From Ancylobacter novellus DSM 506 (lineage in GTDB: Bacteria > Pseudomonadota > Alphaproteobacteria > Rhizobiales > Xanthobacteraceae): a DNA stretch of 64,000 bases. Position 1 is the first letter of the stretch, and each line of letters opens with the position of its first letter. The notes beneath the pieces were generated by a model. That model saw nothing but the letters and a program-made list of their open reading frames with translations, did not search any database and was not told the DNA's origin. Shown piece by piece: positions 10,680-18,467 of the stretch. A program made the position numbers and the translations under genes. Where the stretch lies: NCBI RefSeq assembly GCF_000092925.1, contig NC_014217.1, positions 3,472,001 through 3,536,000 of the forward strand, in the 5' to 3' direction.

Positions 10680-11198
10680 TCACTTCCTGGCGCAGATCAG
10701 CACCATCAGCGGGGCGCGGGAGGCGTCGGCGGGCTTGGGCGCGAAGCGCACCTCGCGCTCGCTGAGGATGATGGTCTCGCCCTCATGCGGCGCCAGATAG
10801 GCGTTCACCACCGCTTCGTCCGGCTCGCAGGTCAGGCGGCAGCCTTCCGGCGAGAAGCACTCGCGGCGGGTATAGACGCGCACGGCGCCGGGCGCCTCGG
10901 CCGCCCGGCCGGCTTCGCCGGCCTCGCCCTTCGCGCCGGCAGCACCCGCGACACCGGCGGGGCCGGGTGGGCCCGCAGGACCGGCAGGGCCAGCCGGACC
11001 GGCGACGCCGGCTTCACCCTTGGCGCCGGCAGGACCGGCAGGACCCGCGGGGCCGGCCGGGCCAGCGGGGCCCGCAGGACCGGCGGCGCCGGTTTCACCC
11101 TTCGGACCGGCGGGACCGGCAGGGCCGGGAGTCGGTTCGCCGCACGAGGCGACGAGCAGCGCGGAGGCGAGCGCGAGGCTCACATAAAGCAATCTCAT
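10680..11198 (-). CDS. Collagen-like Gly-X-Y repeat lipoprotein
   Basis: A 172-residue predicted lipoprotein. The N-terminus ([19 protein letters not shown]) is a lipoprotein signal with lipobox VASC, so Cys19 should be acylated and the protein anchored in the envelope. From about residue 24 to 100 it is built from Gly-X-Y triplets, mostly GPA with some GAK, GEA and GPP, the pattern of bacterial collagen-like stalks. The C-terminal globular part (about 105-172) has four cysteines ([15 protein letters not shown] and ICARK) and may form disulfides or a trimerisation head. An upstream in-frame start at 11294 would bury the lipobox, so ATG 11198 is chosen. A terminator follows. Function unknown; trimeric stalk is an inference. 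Confidence 0.8.
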   Translation of the reverse strand: MRLLYVSLALASALLVASCGEPTPGPAGPAGPKGETGAAGPAGPAGPAGPAGPAGPAGAKGEAGVAGPAGPAGPAGPPGPAGVAGAAGAKGEAGEAGRAAEAPGAVRVYTRRECFSPEGCRLTCEPDEAVVNAYLAPHEGETIILSEREVRFAPKPADASRAPLMVLICARK

Positions 11199-11468
11199 CG
11201 GTTCTTCCCCAGACTGGATGACGGCATCTTCTTGGCCGTGGTCACCGGCCGATCCTCGGCCGCCCGGCAAAGGGAAGCCTGACGCCGGGCGCACGCAGCG
11301 TCAATCGAAATACCCGCGCCGGACGACGCCCGCGCGACGATCCGCGCGCGCGCCGCCACGGGGAGTCGCGCAGGGTTCGCCGCAACGCGTCATGACTTTG
11401 CGGCAGGCGCGGACTTAAGCTCCGGCGGCGGTATCGGGCACCCGTCCGTCGCCCATTGGTGATCCCTC

Positions 11469-11624
11469 ATGATGAGCCTCCCCTTCTTCGGCCTCCTTGT
11501 CGCCCTCGCCTTCACCGGCACGGGCCATCGCGGCCTCGCCGTGCTGTTCTGGCTGCTCTCGATCGCCGTGCTGCTGGCGCTGTTCCGCCTGCATGCCACC
11601 GATCCGCTCGACATCGTGCTGTGA
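11469..11624 (+). CDS. DUF5993-like small membrane protein
   Basis: A 51-codon gene starting ATG ATG at 11469. It encodes two short hydrophobic segments (PFFGLLVALAFTGTG and GLAVLFWLLSIAVLLALF) and the ending HATDPLDIVL. I recall this size, topology and ending as typical of DUF5993 proteins, which often sit immediately upstream of a DsbB-like gene. That is the case here, with only 8 bases between its stop and the next ATG. The family name is from memory and the function is unknown. A role as partner of the adjacent disulfide-forming protein is suggested only by the pairing. Confidence 0.65.
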   Translation: MMSLPFFGLLVALAFTGTGHRGLAVLFWLLSIAVLLALFRLHATDPLDIVL

Positions 11625-11632
11625 GGCCGGCG

Positions 11633-12232
11633 ATGGACACGCAAGCCCCGCGCGGCTTCCTCACCCCCGAGCTCTCGCGCACGCTCAACGCGCTCGGCCT
11701 CCTCGCCATCGGCGTGGTGCTGCTCTTCGCCTTCTATGACCAGTTGGTCGGCGGCGAGCTGCCCTGCCCCTTATGCATCCTGCAGCGCGCCGGCTTCGTC
11801 GGCGTCGGGCTCGGCCTCGCGCTCAACCTGCGCTTCGGGCCGCGGCCGAGCCATTATGCCATCGCCATCCTCTCGGCCATGGCGGGCGGGGTGATCTCGA
11901 CGCGGCAGGTGCTGCTGCACATCGTGCCGGGCAGCGGCACCTTCGGCGCCGACTTCCTGGGCCTGCATTTCTACAGCTGGGCGCTGGTGCTGTTCATCGT
12001 CATCGCCGCCGGCTGTGCCGTGCTGCTGCTGTTCGACCGGCAATTCGCGCCGGGCACCGCCCGATACAGGCTCGGCGGACTCGCGCTCGCCGCCTTCGCG
12101 CTGATCGCGCTGCTGGCGCTCGGCAACGGCGTCTCGACGGTTCTGGAATGCGCCGGCGGCCTCTGCCCGGACAATCCGACGACCTATCAGCTGCTGGAGG
12201 AAGCGCCCGACGCGCCGCCATCGACGCCCTGA
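11633..12232 (+). CDS. DsbB-family disulfide bond formation protein, atypical form
   Basis: A 199-residue inner-membrane protein related to DsbB, which reoxidises periplasmic disulfide donors using quinone. The first periplasmic loop carries the expected CPLC pair (Cys45, Cys48) followed by the family-typical Gln-Arg. The usual second cysteine pair is missing from the loop after the third helix, which reads IVPGSGTFGADFLGLHF. Instead there is an extra fifth helix followed by CAGGLC (Cys173 and Cys178) near the C-terminus. It is probably co-transcribed with the DUF5993-like gene. The start is ATG at 11633; the longer open frame back to 11456 overlaps that gene. A canonical DsbB is encoded at 26.7 kb, so this is a second, divergent copy. 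Confidence 0.8.
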   Translation: MDTQAPRGFLTPELSRTLNALGLLAIGVVLLFAFYDQLVGGELPCPLCILQRAGFVGVGLGLALNLRFGPRPSHYAIAILSAMAGGVISTRQVLLHIVPGSGTFGADFLGLHFYSWALVLFIVIAAGCAVLLLFDRQFAPGTARYRLGGLALAAFALIALLALGNGVSTVLECAGGLCPDNPTTYQLLEEAPDAPPSTP

Positions 12233-12369
12233 CCGGCGAAGCGAACAAGGCGCGGTTCCCGGCCATTGACGCCGCGCGAGCACGCGCCTAGCTTGCCGGC
12301 CATGAAGATGGTCACGAGCGAGAGCGGGCGCAAAGACACGTTTCTGCGCCCCGGGCTGCGAATTCGTCG

Positions 12370-12392
12370 CCCGGCCGACAGGTTCGGCCGGG
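12370..12392. other. Strong hairpin in the leader of the 12441 gene
   Basis: A perfect nine-bp stem (CCCGGCCGA / TCGGCCGGG) with five-base loop CAGGT, followed by ATTTCTGACG, lies 49 bases before the next gene. It overlaps the end of a possible 32-codon reading frame beginning at 12302. It might be an attenuator or a terminator for the DsbB-like gene; the sequence does not decide. Confidence 0.35.
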
Positions 12393-12440
12393 ATTTCTGA
12401 CGCGCGCCTTCCCCAATACTCTCGTCATCGGACGCTAGCC

Positions 12441-12737
12441 ATGACCGCCGGCCTTTTCCGCCATCGCCTCGTCGTCGAGGCCGATGCCCATCCCAATCTC
12501 ATGCTCCGCCTGCTCGAACCCTTCGCCGTCAACGACGTTCAGCCGACCCGCATCCGGCTCGACGGCCCGGCCGACGGGCGCGCGGACATCCTCAATCCCG
12601 GCGACATGCGGGCGGAGATCGCCTTTCTTGCCACCCACGAGCTCGCCGAGCGCCTGTGGGCGCGTATCGACGTGATGGTGCCGGTGCGCACCTCCCACCT
12701 CGTCTCGAGCGCCCTGACCGAAGAAGCGGCGGCCTAA
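12441..12737 (+). CDS. Small hypothetical protein with ACT-like pattern
   Basis: A 98-residue soluble protein, not confidently assigned. Its alternation looks like an ACT-type beta-alpha-beta-beta-alpha-beta fold: strand RLVVEA, helix PNLMLRLLEPFAVN, strand PTRIRLDG, strand MRAEIAFLA, helix THELAERLWARIDVM, strand VRTSHLV. ACT domains bind amino acids and regulate enzymes, so a sensory or regulatory role is possible. This fold assignment is my inference from pattern only. The stop is 6 bases before the AEC transporter start, so the two are likely co-translated. The leader contains a hairpin at 12370-12392. Confidence 0.6.
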   Translation: MTAGLFRHRLVVEADAHPNLMLRLLEPFAVNDVQPTRIRLDGPADGRADILNPGDMRAEIAFLATHELAERLWARIDVMVPVRTSHLVSSALTEEAAA

Positions 12738-12743
12738 GCCGTC

Positions 12744-13688
12744 ATGCTGGCCCAGCTCGGCGCCATCGCGCTCGTCGTGGCGCCGGTCTTTGGGCTGATC
12801 GGCATCGGCTTCCTCGCCTCGCTCTCCGGCCATTTGCGCGAGCGCGCCGCCGAGGGCCTGTCCGAATACGTGTTCGGGCTGGCCGTGCCGGTGCTGATCT
12901 TCAAGACGCTGGCCGAGGCGGCGCTGCCGCAGGAGGGCCAGCCCTGGGGCTACTGGGTCGCCTATTTCACCGGCGCCTTCATCGTCTTCGCCATCGGCAT
13001 GGTGACGGCGCAGCGCGTCTTCGGCCGCAACCACGCCGAGGCGGTGATCCAGGGCTTCGCCTCCGGCCAGGCCAATACGGTGTTCGTCGGCGTGCCGCTG
13101 ATCCTGCAGGCCTTCGGGCCGCAGGGCGCGGTGCCGCTGTTCCTGCTCATCGCGGTCCACCTGCCGGTGATGATGGTGGTGGCGACCGTGCTGGCCGAAG
13201 GCGCCGCCGCCGGCATTTCCGTCGCCACCTTCAAGCGGCTCGGGCGGATGCTGGCCTTCAACCCGATCCTGCTCGGCATCTATGCCGGCGCCATCGCCAA
13301 GGTGGTCGGCTATGTGCCGACCGGCGTGCTGGACCAGACGGTCGACATGCTCGCGGCCTCCGGCGTGCCCTGCGCGCTGGTCTCGCTCGGCCTCGCTTTG
13401 CACCGCTACCCGATCCGCGGCGACCTCGGCCCCGCCGTCGTCATCACCACGCTCAAGCTGGTGGTGCACCCGCTCATCGTCTACGCCCTGACGCGGGTGC
13501 TGCCCATGCCGCCGGTGTGGGCGGACGTGGCGGTGGTGTTCGCCGCCATGCCCTGCGGCATCAACGCCTATCTGCTGGCCCAGCGCCACCGGACCGGCGT
13601 CACCGCCTCGGCCAGCGCCGTGTCGCTGTCGACCGCCGCCAGCCTGTTCACCATCACGGCGTGGTTCCTGATCCTCGGGGTGAACTGA
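12744..13688 (+). CDS. AEC-family transporter (auxin efflux carrier type)
   Basis: A 314-residue inner-membrane protein of the AEC family, whose bacterial members move organic acids such as malate or malonate. The whole length is ten or so hydrophobic helices with family features: an N-terminal PVFGLIGIGFLASL segment, FASGQANTVFVGVPLILQAFG (the conserved N-x-x-F/x-G-x-P block), NPILLGIYAG in the middle, and a C-terminal AAMPCGINAYLLAQ stretch with VSLSTAASLFTI. Substrate is unknown. It follows the small ACT-like gene by 6 bases, which suggests a sensor-transporter pair, and is followed by a family B repeat. Confidence 0.88.
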   Translation: MLAQLGAIALVVAPVFGLIGIGFLASLSGHLRERAAEGLSEYVFGLAVPVLIFKTLAEAALPQEGQPWGYWVAYFTGAFIVFAIGMVTAQRVFGRNHAEAVIQGFASGQANTVFVGVPLILQAFGPQGAVPLFLLIAVHLPVMMVVATVLAEGAAAGISVATFKRLGRMLAFNPILLGIYAGAIAKVVGYVPTGVLDQTVDMLAASGVPCALVSLGLALHRYPIRGDLGPAVVITTLKLVVHPLIVYALTRVLPMPPVWADVAVVFAAMPCGINAYLLAQRHRTGVTASASAVSLSTAASLFTITAWFLILGVN

Positions 13689-13710
13689 GGCGATTCACCT
13701 GCGTCGCGGC

Positions 13711-13798
13711 GTCATGCCCGGGCTTGGCCCGGGCATCCACGACTTGGGCCCGGCGCGACGCAGAAGACGTGGATGGCCGGGCCAAGCCCGGCCATGAC
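13711..13798. repeat. Palindromic intergenic repeat, family B (inverted pair)
   Basis: GTCATGCCCGGGCTTGGCCCGGGCATCCACG and, 26 bases further, its inverse CGTGGATGGCCGGGCCAAGCCCGGCCATGAC. It separates convergent genes (AEC transporter and glycerophosphodiesterase). Confidence 0.85.
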
Positions 13799-13815
13799 AG
13801 TCCTCTTGCTCCCCC

Positions 13816-15060
13816 TCAATCCAGCTTCATGCAGTTGGCGTAGAAGGTCGTGGTCGCCGGCCAGTCGGAGAACACGCCGATGACGCCGATCTGCTTCGCC
13901 AGCACGTCGAGCAGGGCCAGCGTGTCGCCGTCGCGGTCGGTGATCGACTTGATCGACTGGTAGTAATAGCCGCCGCCCGAGGTCAGCGGGCCGGAACGCT
14001 CCAGCGACCAGGCGATCAGGCCGAGCCCGGCCTTCTTCGCCTCCTGCGCATAGACGGAGGGGACGATCTTGCCGTCCTTCGCGGTGACCAGCATCCACAG
14101 CGGCGGGGCGAGAATCTTCACCCCCTTGTCGGCCAGCTCCTGCATGGAGGGCTTCCAGGTCTCCGGCTTCATGTTGTCGAACGCCTTGTCCTCCTCGTCG
14201 CGGCCGTCGAGGAACACCGCCTGCGCGCCGAAGGCCGGCTCGGCCTTGAGCCAATACTCGACATCGCCGAGATGGAAGGACTGGGGATAGACGTCCTTCG
14301 GGTCGACGCCGGCTTCCTTGTATTCGTTGATCAGCTGCTGGGCGTAATCTTCCTGCGTGTAGCGGCCCTCGAAGGGCATCGGCACTTCCGGGCCCTTCAG
14401 CTCGGGGGTGAACTTCAGCCCCAGCGACTTGACCAGCTCGATATATTCCTTGTGCGTCACCAGCGTCGCGCGGTCGACATAGAGGTCGGTGCGCCAGCTC
14501 GGCGTGCCGTTCATGTAGCCCTCGACCGTGGTGGCGTTGGTGTCGGCGCCGTCCATCTTCGGGTGCAGCGACTTGAACTCGGCCAGCGTCAGGTCGCTGG
14601 TGCAGCACTTGGCGCTGGCCTTGCGGCCCGTCGCCGGATCGGCCGGCTCGAAGCCCCTGGAGCATTTCGACGCCAGCTCCGGCCGGGCGAGGATGTCGGT
14701 GGTGGTGTGGAGGTCGCACTGGGCGTGGCGGCACACGAGCTGCAGGTCCTTGGTGAAGGCGATGTCGCATTCCATCACGCCGGCGCCCATGCGCGCAGCG
14801 GCGACATAGCCCTCGCGCGTGTGCTCGGGGAACTGCAGCGGCGCGCCGCGATGCGAGATCGAGAAATTCTTCGTCGAGAACGGGCCCTTGCACTGCGCAA
14901 GCTGCTGCTTGAGCGGGCCGTCCTCCATCTGATCGACGAGATAGAAGGGCCGCGGGCCGAGCTCGGCGGGGCCGCCCGGTGCCTGCGCGGCGGCGCTGCC
15001 GGCGAGGGCAAGGGAGACGCCGAGCGAAGCGGCGAGAAGGGCGATGGCGGGGGTCTTCAT
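13816..15060 (-). CDS. Periplasmic glycerophosphodiester phosphodiesterase-like protein
   Basis: A 414-residue exported GDPD-family hydrolase, expected to split glycerophosphodiesters into glycerol-3-phosphate and an alcohol. A Sec signal peptide ends near SAAAQA (residue about 26). The catalytic start block is [17 protein letters not shown] (His-Arg and the PE pair), followed by the metal-binding pair in [12 protein letters not shown] and the second catalytic His in [10 protein letters not shown] large insertion (about residues 140-200) with several Cys distinguishes it from short GlpQ forms. Start: ATG 15060 with GGAG upstream gives the signal peptide; the longer frame to 15123 does not. 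Near the end, [16 protein letters not shown] closes the barrel. Substrate range unknown. Confidence 0.85.
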   Translation of the reverse strand: MKTPAIALLAASLGVSLALAGSAAAQAPGGPAELGPRPFYLVDQMEDGPLKQQLAQCKGPFSTKNFSISHRGAPLQFPEHTREGYVAAARMGAGVMECDIAFTKDLQLVCRHAQCDLHTTTDILARPELASKCSRGFEPADPATGRKASAKCCTSDLTLAEFKSLHPKMDGADTNATTVEGYMNGTPSWRTDLYVDRATLVTHKEYIELVKSLGLKFTPELKGPEVPMPFEGRYTQEDYAQQLINEYKEAGVDPKDVYPQSFHLGDVEYWLKAEPAFGAQAVFLDGRDEEDKAFDNMKPETWKPSMQELADKGVKILAPPLWMLVTAKDGKIVPSVYAQEAKKAGLGLIAWSLERSGPLTSGGGYYYQSIKSITDRDGDTLALLDVLAKQIGVIGVFSDWPATTTFYANCMKLD

Positions 15061-15186
15061 CGGGGGCTCCGTCCTGCGGCGGCTGGGAAAACGTGCGCCA
15101 TGGCTAGCCGTTCCCGGTGACACGGATGTTACGCGCAGTAGAGAGGTATTCGGCTACGCGTCAGGCGCGCGCCGGAAGGAATGGCG

Positions 15187-15900
15187 TCAGTTGCGCGGCC
15201 GCGCCGGTGCGGGATCGCGGCCGCCGGCGGCCTTGGCGGCGATCCAGATCACATGCCGCGCTCCGCCGCCCTTGCCGTTGGCGCGGACCCGCGCCTCCTC
15301 CACGGTGAACCCGGCCCGGCGAAGGCGGGCGGTGAAATCGCGGTCCGGCCCGGACGACCACACGGCGAGAACGCCGCCGGGACGCAGCGCCGCGCGGGCG
15401 GCGCGCAGGCCGCTCGCGTCATAGAGCCCGTCATTGGCGGCGCGCATCAGCCCGCCGGGGCCGTTGTCGACGTCGAGCAGGATCGCGTCATAGGCCGCCC
15501 CGCCGGTGCGGATCAGGTCGCCGACATCGCCCTCGAACAGGCTGACGCGCGGATCGGTCAGGCTGGTCCCGAAGATGCCCGCCATTGGCCCGCGCGCCCA
15601 GGCGACGACAGCCGGGACCAGCTCCGCGACGACGATCTCCGCCTCAGGCCCGGTCTCGGCCAGCGCCGCGCGCAGCGTGAAGCCCATGCCGAGCCCGCCG
15701 ATCAGCAGGCGCGGCCTGGCGACCGGCCCGAGCCGAGCGCAGGCCAGCGCGGCCAGCGCCTTCTCGGAGCCGCTGAGGCGGCTGTTCATCAGCTCGATGG
15801 CGCCGGACATGATGGAGAATTCTTCGCCGCGCCGCATCAGGCGCAGCTCGCCGAAGCCGTCGGGCACTTTCGCCGTATCGAGTAGGGACCAGGGAATCAT
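15187..15900 (-). CDS. Spermidine synthase-like methyltransferase-fold protein
   Basis: A 237-residue protein resembling the polyamine synthase (SpeE-like) group. The N-terminal strand region ELRLMRRGEEFSIMSGAIELMNSRLSGSE is typical of the truncated SpeE-like proteins of Rhizobiales. The Rossmann core has LLIGGLGMGFTLRAAL as the nucleotide-binding loop and a VVAELVPAVVAWAR acidic strand. DAILLDVDNGPGGLM sits where the catalytic Asp lies in spermidine synthases. The N-terminal beta-hairpin domain is short, so true aminopropyl transfer is uncertain. GTG at 15981 is possible, but ATG 15900 (MIPWSLLDTAK) matches the usual N-terminus. It follows gluQ on the same strand. Confidence 0.8.
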   Translation of the reverse strand: MIPWSLLDTAKVPDGFGELRLMRRGEEFSIMSGAIELMNSRLSGSEKALAALACARLGPVARPRLLIGGLGMGFTLRAALAETGPEAEIVVAELVPAVVAWARGPMAGIFGTSLTDPRVSLFEGDVGDLIRTGGAAYDAILLDVDNGPGGLMRAANDGLYDASGLRAARAALRPGGVLAVWSSGPDRDFTARLRRAGFTVEEARVRANGKGGGARHVIWIAAKAAGGRDPAPARPRN

Positions 15901-15983
15901 CGGCCACTCGTATCGCCGTTCGCCGGGCCGGAACAAGAGGCCTCGCGCGCAGGCGCCTGCCCGAGACCGCACGACCGGCACGG

Positions 15984-16847
15984 CTAGAGCCCGGCCAACC
16001 GGCGAACCTCCTCCGGCGTCGCGCCGTTGGCGCGTAGGTCCTGCAGGCTCTGCGAGCCGAGCGACTTGGAGAGCTTGCGCCCGTCGGCGTCGGTGAGCAG
16101 CGCGTGATGGGTGTAGAGCGGCGCCGGCAGGCCGAGCAGCGCCTGGATCACCCGGTGTACCGAGGTCGCAGCCTTCAGATCAGCGCCGCGCACCACATGG
16201 GTGACGCCCTGCAGCGCGTCGTCGACCACGACGGCGAGGTGGTAGCTGGTCGGCACCTCCTTGCGCGCGATCACCACGTCGCCCCAGGCGGGCGGATCGG
16301 CGGCGACGGTCTCCCCAATGGGCTCCGGCCAGCCGATCTCCCGCCAGCTCAGCGGACCGGCGAGCGCCGCCGCCTTCGCCATGTCGAGCCGCAGCGCATA
16401 GGGCTCGCCCGCCTGCATCCGGCGGGCACGCTCCTCCTCGCTCATCGCCGTGCGCGGGAAGGGGAAGAGCGGCGCGCCGTCCGGGTCGCGCGGCCAGCCG
16501 GCCTCCTCCTCGACGGCGCGGCGGATATCGGCGCGGCTTTCGAAGCTGGCATAGACCACGTCCAGCGCGGCGAGCTTTTCCAGCGCGGCGCGATAATCCG
16601 CCATGTGCTCGGACTGCCGGCGCACCGGCTCTTCCCACGCGATTCCGAGCCAGCTCAGGTCGGAATAGATAGCCGCCTCATATTCCGGGCGGCAGCGCGT
16701 GGCGTCGATGTCCTCGATGCGCAGCAGCAGGCGGCCGCCGGCGCGGCGCGCCATCTCGAGATTGATCAGCGCCGAGCGCGCATGGCCGAGATGCAGCAGG
16801 CCGTTCGGGCTGGGGGCGAAGCGGAAGACGGGGCGGGAATCGGACAT
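15984..16847 (-). CDS. gluQ: Glutamyl-Q tRNA(Asp) synthetase
   Basis: Truncated glutamyl-tRNA synthetase paralogue that attaches glutamate to queuosine in tRNA(Asp). The class I signatures are present: VFRFAPSPNGLLHLGHARSAL (HIGH-like, LGHA) at the start and a KLSKS motif (DGRKLSKSLGSQS) near residue 250. The anticodon-binding domain of GluRS is absent and the length is about 287 residues, as expected. ATG 16847 gives MSDSRPVFRFAPSP, the normal short N-terminus. ATG 16883 would add 12 residues and begins at the edge of a family A repeat, so it is less likely. No clear ribosome-binding site is seen for either. Confidence 0.9.
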   Translation of the reverse strand: MSDSRPVFRFAPSPNGLLHLGHARSALINLEMARRAGGRLLLRIEDIDATRCRPEYEAAIYSDLSWLGIAWEEPVRRQSEHMADYRAALEKLAALDVVYASFESRADIRRAVEEEAGWPRDPDGAPLFPFPRTAMSEEERARRMQAGEPYALRLDMAKAAALAGPLSWREIGWPEPIGETVAADPPAWGDVVIARKEVPTSYHLAVVVDDALQGVTHVVRGADLKAATSVHRVIQALLGLPAPLYTHHALLTDADGRKLSKSLGSQSLQDLRANGATPEEVRRLAGL

Positions 16848-16886
16848 GGAAGGAGAAGACACGGGTGGGTCGACGACGTCCATCCG

Positions 16887-16995
16887 TCATGCTGAGGTGC
16901 CGGCCGGAACGGCCGGCCTCGAAGCACGCAGGCGAGAGCGACACGGACCGTCTGCGTCCTTCGAGGCTCGCTGCCGCTCGCACCTCAGGATGACG
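16887..16995. repeat. Palindromic intergenic repeat, family A (inverted pair)
   Basis: TCATGCTGAGGTGCCGGCC...GGCCTCGAAGCACGCA is followed by GTCCTTCGAGGCTCGC...GCACCTCAGGATGAC. The outer arms match the copies at 6.3, 27.4, 30.3 and 46.7 kb, and the inner loops differ. Confidence 0.85.
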
Positions 16996-17057
16996 GGGTT
17001 TGCTCTGCTGTAGGAACGGCATCCGTCTTCAGAGCCCGACCCGTAACTCCACTTCCC

Positions 17058-17147
17058 TCATCCCCGGGCTTGACCCGGGGACCCAGCCTTTCCACCCCAC
17101 CGGGTGCACCCGGTCACTAGGTGGCCGGGTCAAGCCCGGCCATGAGG
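17058..17147. repeat. Palindromic intergenic repeat, family B (inverted pair)
   Basis: CTCATCCCCGGGCTTGACCCGGGGA and its inverse GGCCGGGTCAAGCCCGGCCATGAG are separated by a GTGCACC-centred spacer that is also partly palindromic. Same family as at 10.5, 13.7 and 50.1 kb. Confidence 0.85.
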
Positions 17148-17193
17148 GCGAGAGGATGGCACTCGCGAGGTCAGGCAGCCGTAACCCCGCCCC

Positions 17194-17976
17194 TCAGAAC
17201 TGCCGCGCCACCATCAACTTCTTGATCTCGGCGATCGCCTTGGCCGGGTTCAGGCCCTTCGGGCAGGCCTTGGCGCAGTTCATGATGGTGTGGCAGCGAT
17301 AGAGCCGGAACGGGTCTTCGAGATCATCCAGGCGGTCGCCGGTGGCTTCGTCGCGGCTGTCGATCAGCCAGCGATAGGCCTGCAAAAGCGCCGCCGGGCC
17401 GAGATAGCGGTCGCCGTTCCACCAGTAGCTCGGGCAGGAAGTCGAGCAGCAGGCGCACAGGATGCACTCATACAGCCCGTCGAGCTTCTCGCGGTCGCCG
17501 CGCGCCTGCCGCCACTCCTTCTCGGGCGCCGGCGTCTCGGTGTGCAGCCAGGGCTCGATGGAGGCGTGCTGGGCGTAGAACTGCGTCATGTCCGGCACCA
17601 GATCCTTCACCACCGGCATGTGCGGCAGCGGGTAGATCTTCACCGCCGAGGCGTCCACGTCGTCCATGCTCTTGAGGCAGGCGAGCGTGTTGGTGCCGTC
17701 GATGTTCATGGCGCAGGAGCCGCAGATGCCCTCGCGGCAGGAGCGGCGGAAGGTCAGGGTCGGGTCGACCTTGTTCTTGATCCAGATGAGCCCGTCCAGC
17801 ACCATCGGGCCACAGTCGTCGCGGTCGACATAATAGGTGTCGACGCTCGGGTTCTTCCCGTCGTCCGGGTTCCAGCGGTAGATCTTGTACTCGGTCAGCC
17901 GGTTGGCGCCGGTGGGCTTGGGCCACACCTTGCCTTCGGTGATCTGCGAGTTCTTCGGCAGGGTCAGCTGGACCAT
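17194..17976 (-). CDS. sdhB: Succinate dehydrogenase iron-sulfur subunit
   Basis: The 260-residue iron-sulfur subunit that carries electrons from SdhA to ubiquinone. Cluster ligands are all visible: the [2Fe-2S] set in [22 protein letters not shown], the [4Fe-4S] set in [16 protein letters not shown], and the [3Fe-4S] set in [21 protein letters not shown]. Length is normal. Its ATG at 17976 has no well-placed ribosome-binding site: upstream reads GATAGGTTAATTCTAAAATG. That DNA belongs to the AT-rich ORF inserted between sdhA and sdhB. Translation of SdhB therefore probably depends on coupling to the preceding ORF, whose TAA ends 7 bases before the ATG. Confidence 0.96.
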   Translation of the reverse strand: MVQLTLPKNSQITEGKVWPKPTGANRLTEYKIYRWNPDDGKNPSVDTYYVDRDDCGPMVLDGLIWIKNKVDPTLTFRRSCREGICGSCAMNIDGTNTLACLKSMDDVDASAVKIYPLPHMPVVKDLVPDMTQFYAQHASIEPWLHTETPAPEKEWRQARGDREKLDGLYECILCACCSTSCPSYWWNGDRYLGPAALLQAYRWLIDSRDEATGDRLDDLEDPFRLYRCHTIMNCAKACPKGLNPAKAIAEIKKLMVARQF

Positions 17977-17983
17977 TTTAGAA

Positions 17984-18457
17984 TTAACCTATCGCTCTGA
18001 CTTGGTCGTCGACTTCTCTTATTTTACTATTAAGTTCATTTATCTCAGAAATCAGATTTCTTGCTATTTCTGCAATCTCTTTCTTATCCCCGGTGAGCAT
18101 GAGGGTGAAAAATATGGCATTAAATCCACCCCTAATGCCGCCCTTCATCGAGGCCACCTCTCTCAGCTTCACAACCATTTCGATACTCAGGCCCAAATTG
18201 GTTGCGACTGATTTCGAAGTTAAGAAATTGATCTCTTTTTGAATCTCGTCTTCATTCTTTATGTAGGGAGCAGCTTCAATTATTATCTTCCTAGGATCTT
18301 CTTCAGCCGCCAGTCTCTCTAGAAGAGCCAGTAATTCATCAGGATAGAAATAAATAATTCTAAGTGCTCTTGCTACATGCCTGCGCTCTGCCGGATCTAA
18401 AAAGTTAATTGCTTTAATAATCTGCCCAAATATAGAGCCTACTGTTTCAGGCCCCAA
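17984..18457 (-). CDS. AT-rich ORF of unknown function inserted in the sdh operon
   Basis: A 157-codon reading frame lying between sdhA and sdhB. Its base composition is very unlike its surroundings (roughly 35-45% GC by eye, with many A/T-ending codons such as AAA, ATT, TTA and GAA, in DNA otherwise near two-thirds GC). This suggests recent acquisition. It appears to start with TTG at 18457, preceded by GAGGAGG at ideal spacing. That site overlaps the sdhA stop codon and probably once served sdhB. The predicted protein is soluble and mostly helical: an N-terminal part with [17 protein letters not shown], a central charged part, and a C-terminal stretch ([16 protein letters not shown]) that could form a short coiled coil. 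I do not recognise a family, signal peptide or catalytic motif. Confidence 0.75.
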   Translation of the reverse strand: MGPETVGSIFGQIIKAINFLDPAERRHVARALRIIYFYPDELLALLERLAAEEDPRKIIIEAAPYIKNEDEIQKEINFLTSKSVATNLGLSIEMVVKLREVASMKGGIRGGFNAIFFTLMLTGDKKEIAEIARNLISEINELNSKIREVDDQVRAIG

Positions 18458-18467
18458 TTTCGCCTCC

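Larger units (their letters stand above)
16848..17193. other. 346-base non-coding stretch with repeats between gluQ and sdhB
   Basis: No gene is supported here. It holds the presumed gluQ leader, two family A repeats (16887-16995) and a family B inverted pair (17058-17147), with a few tens of bases of unremarkable GC-rich sequence between them. Both flanking genes read leftward, so the sdh transcript must end here and gluQ must start here; no obvious hairpin-T-tract terminator was found. Confidence 0.7.

Noticed and set aside
10830..11100. Repetitive stretch resembling a CRISPR-like or satellite array
   Set aside because: The periodicity is 9 bases and encodes Gly-X-Y triplets in one frame of the collagen-like lipoprotein; there are no spacers.
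12233..12440. SAM-type or other known riboswitch before the ACT-like gene
   Set aside because: No recognisable riboswitch core was found; only a hairpin and a doubtful 32-codon frame are present, so it is left as an unassigned leader.
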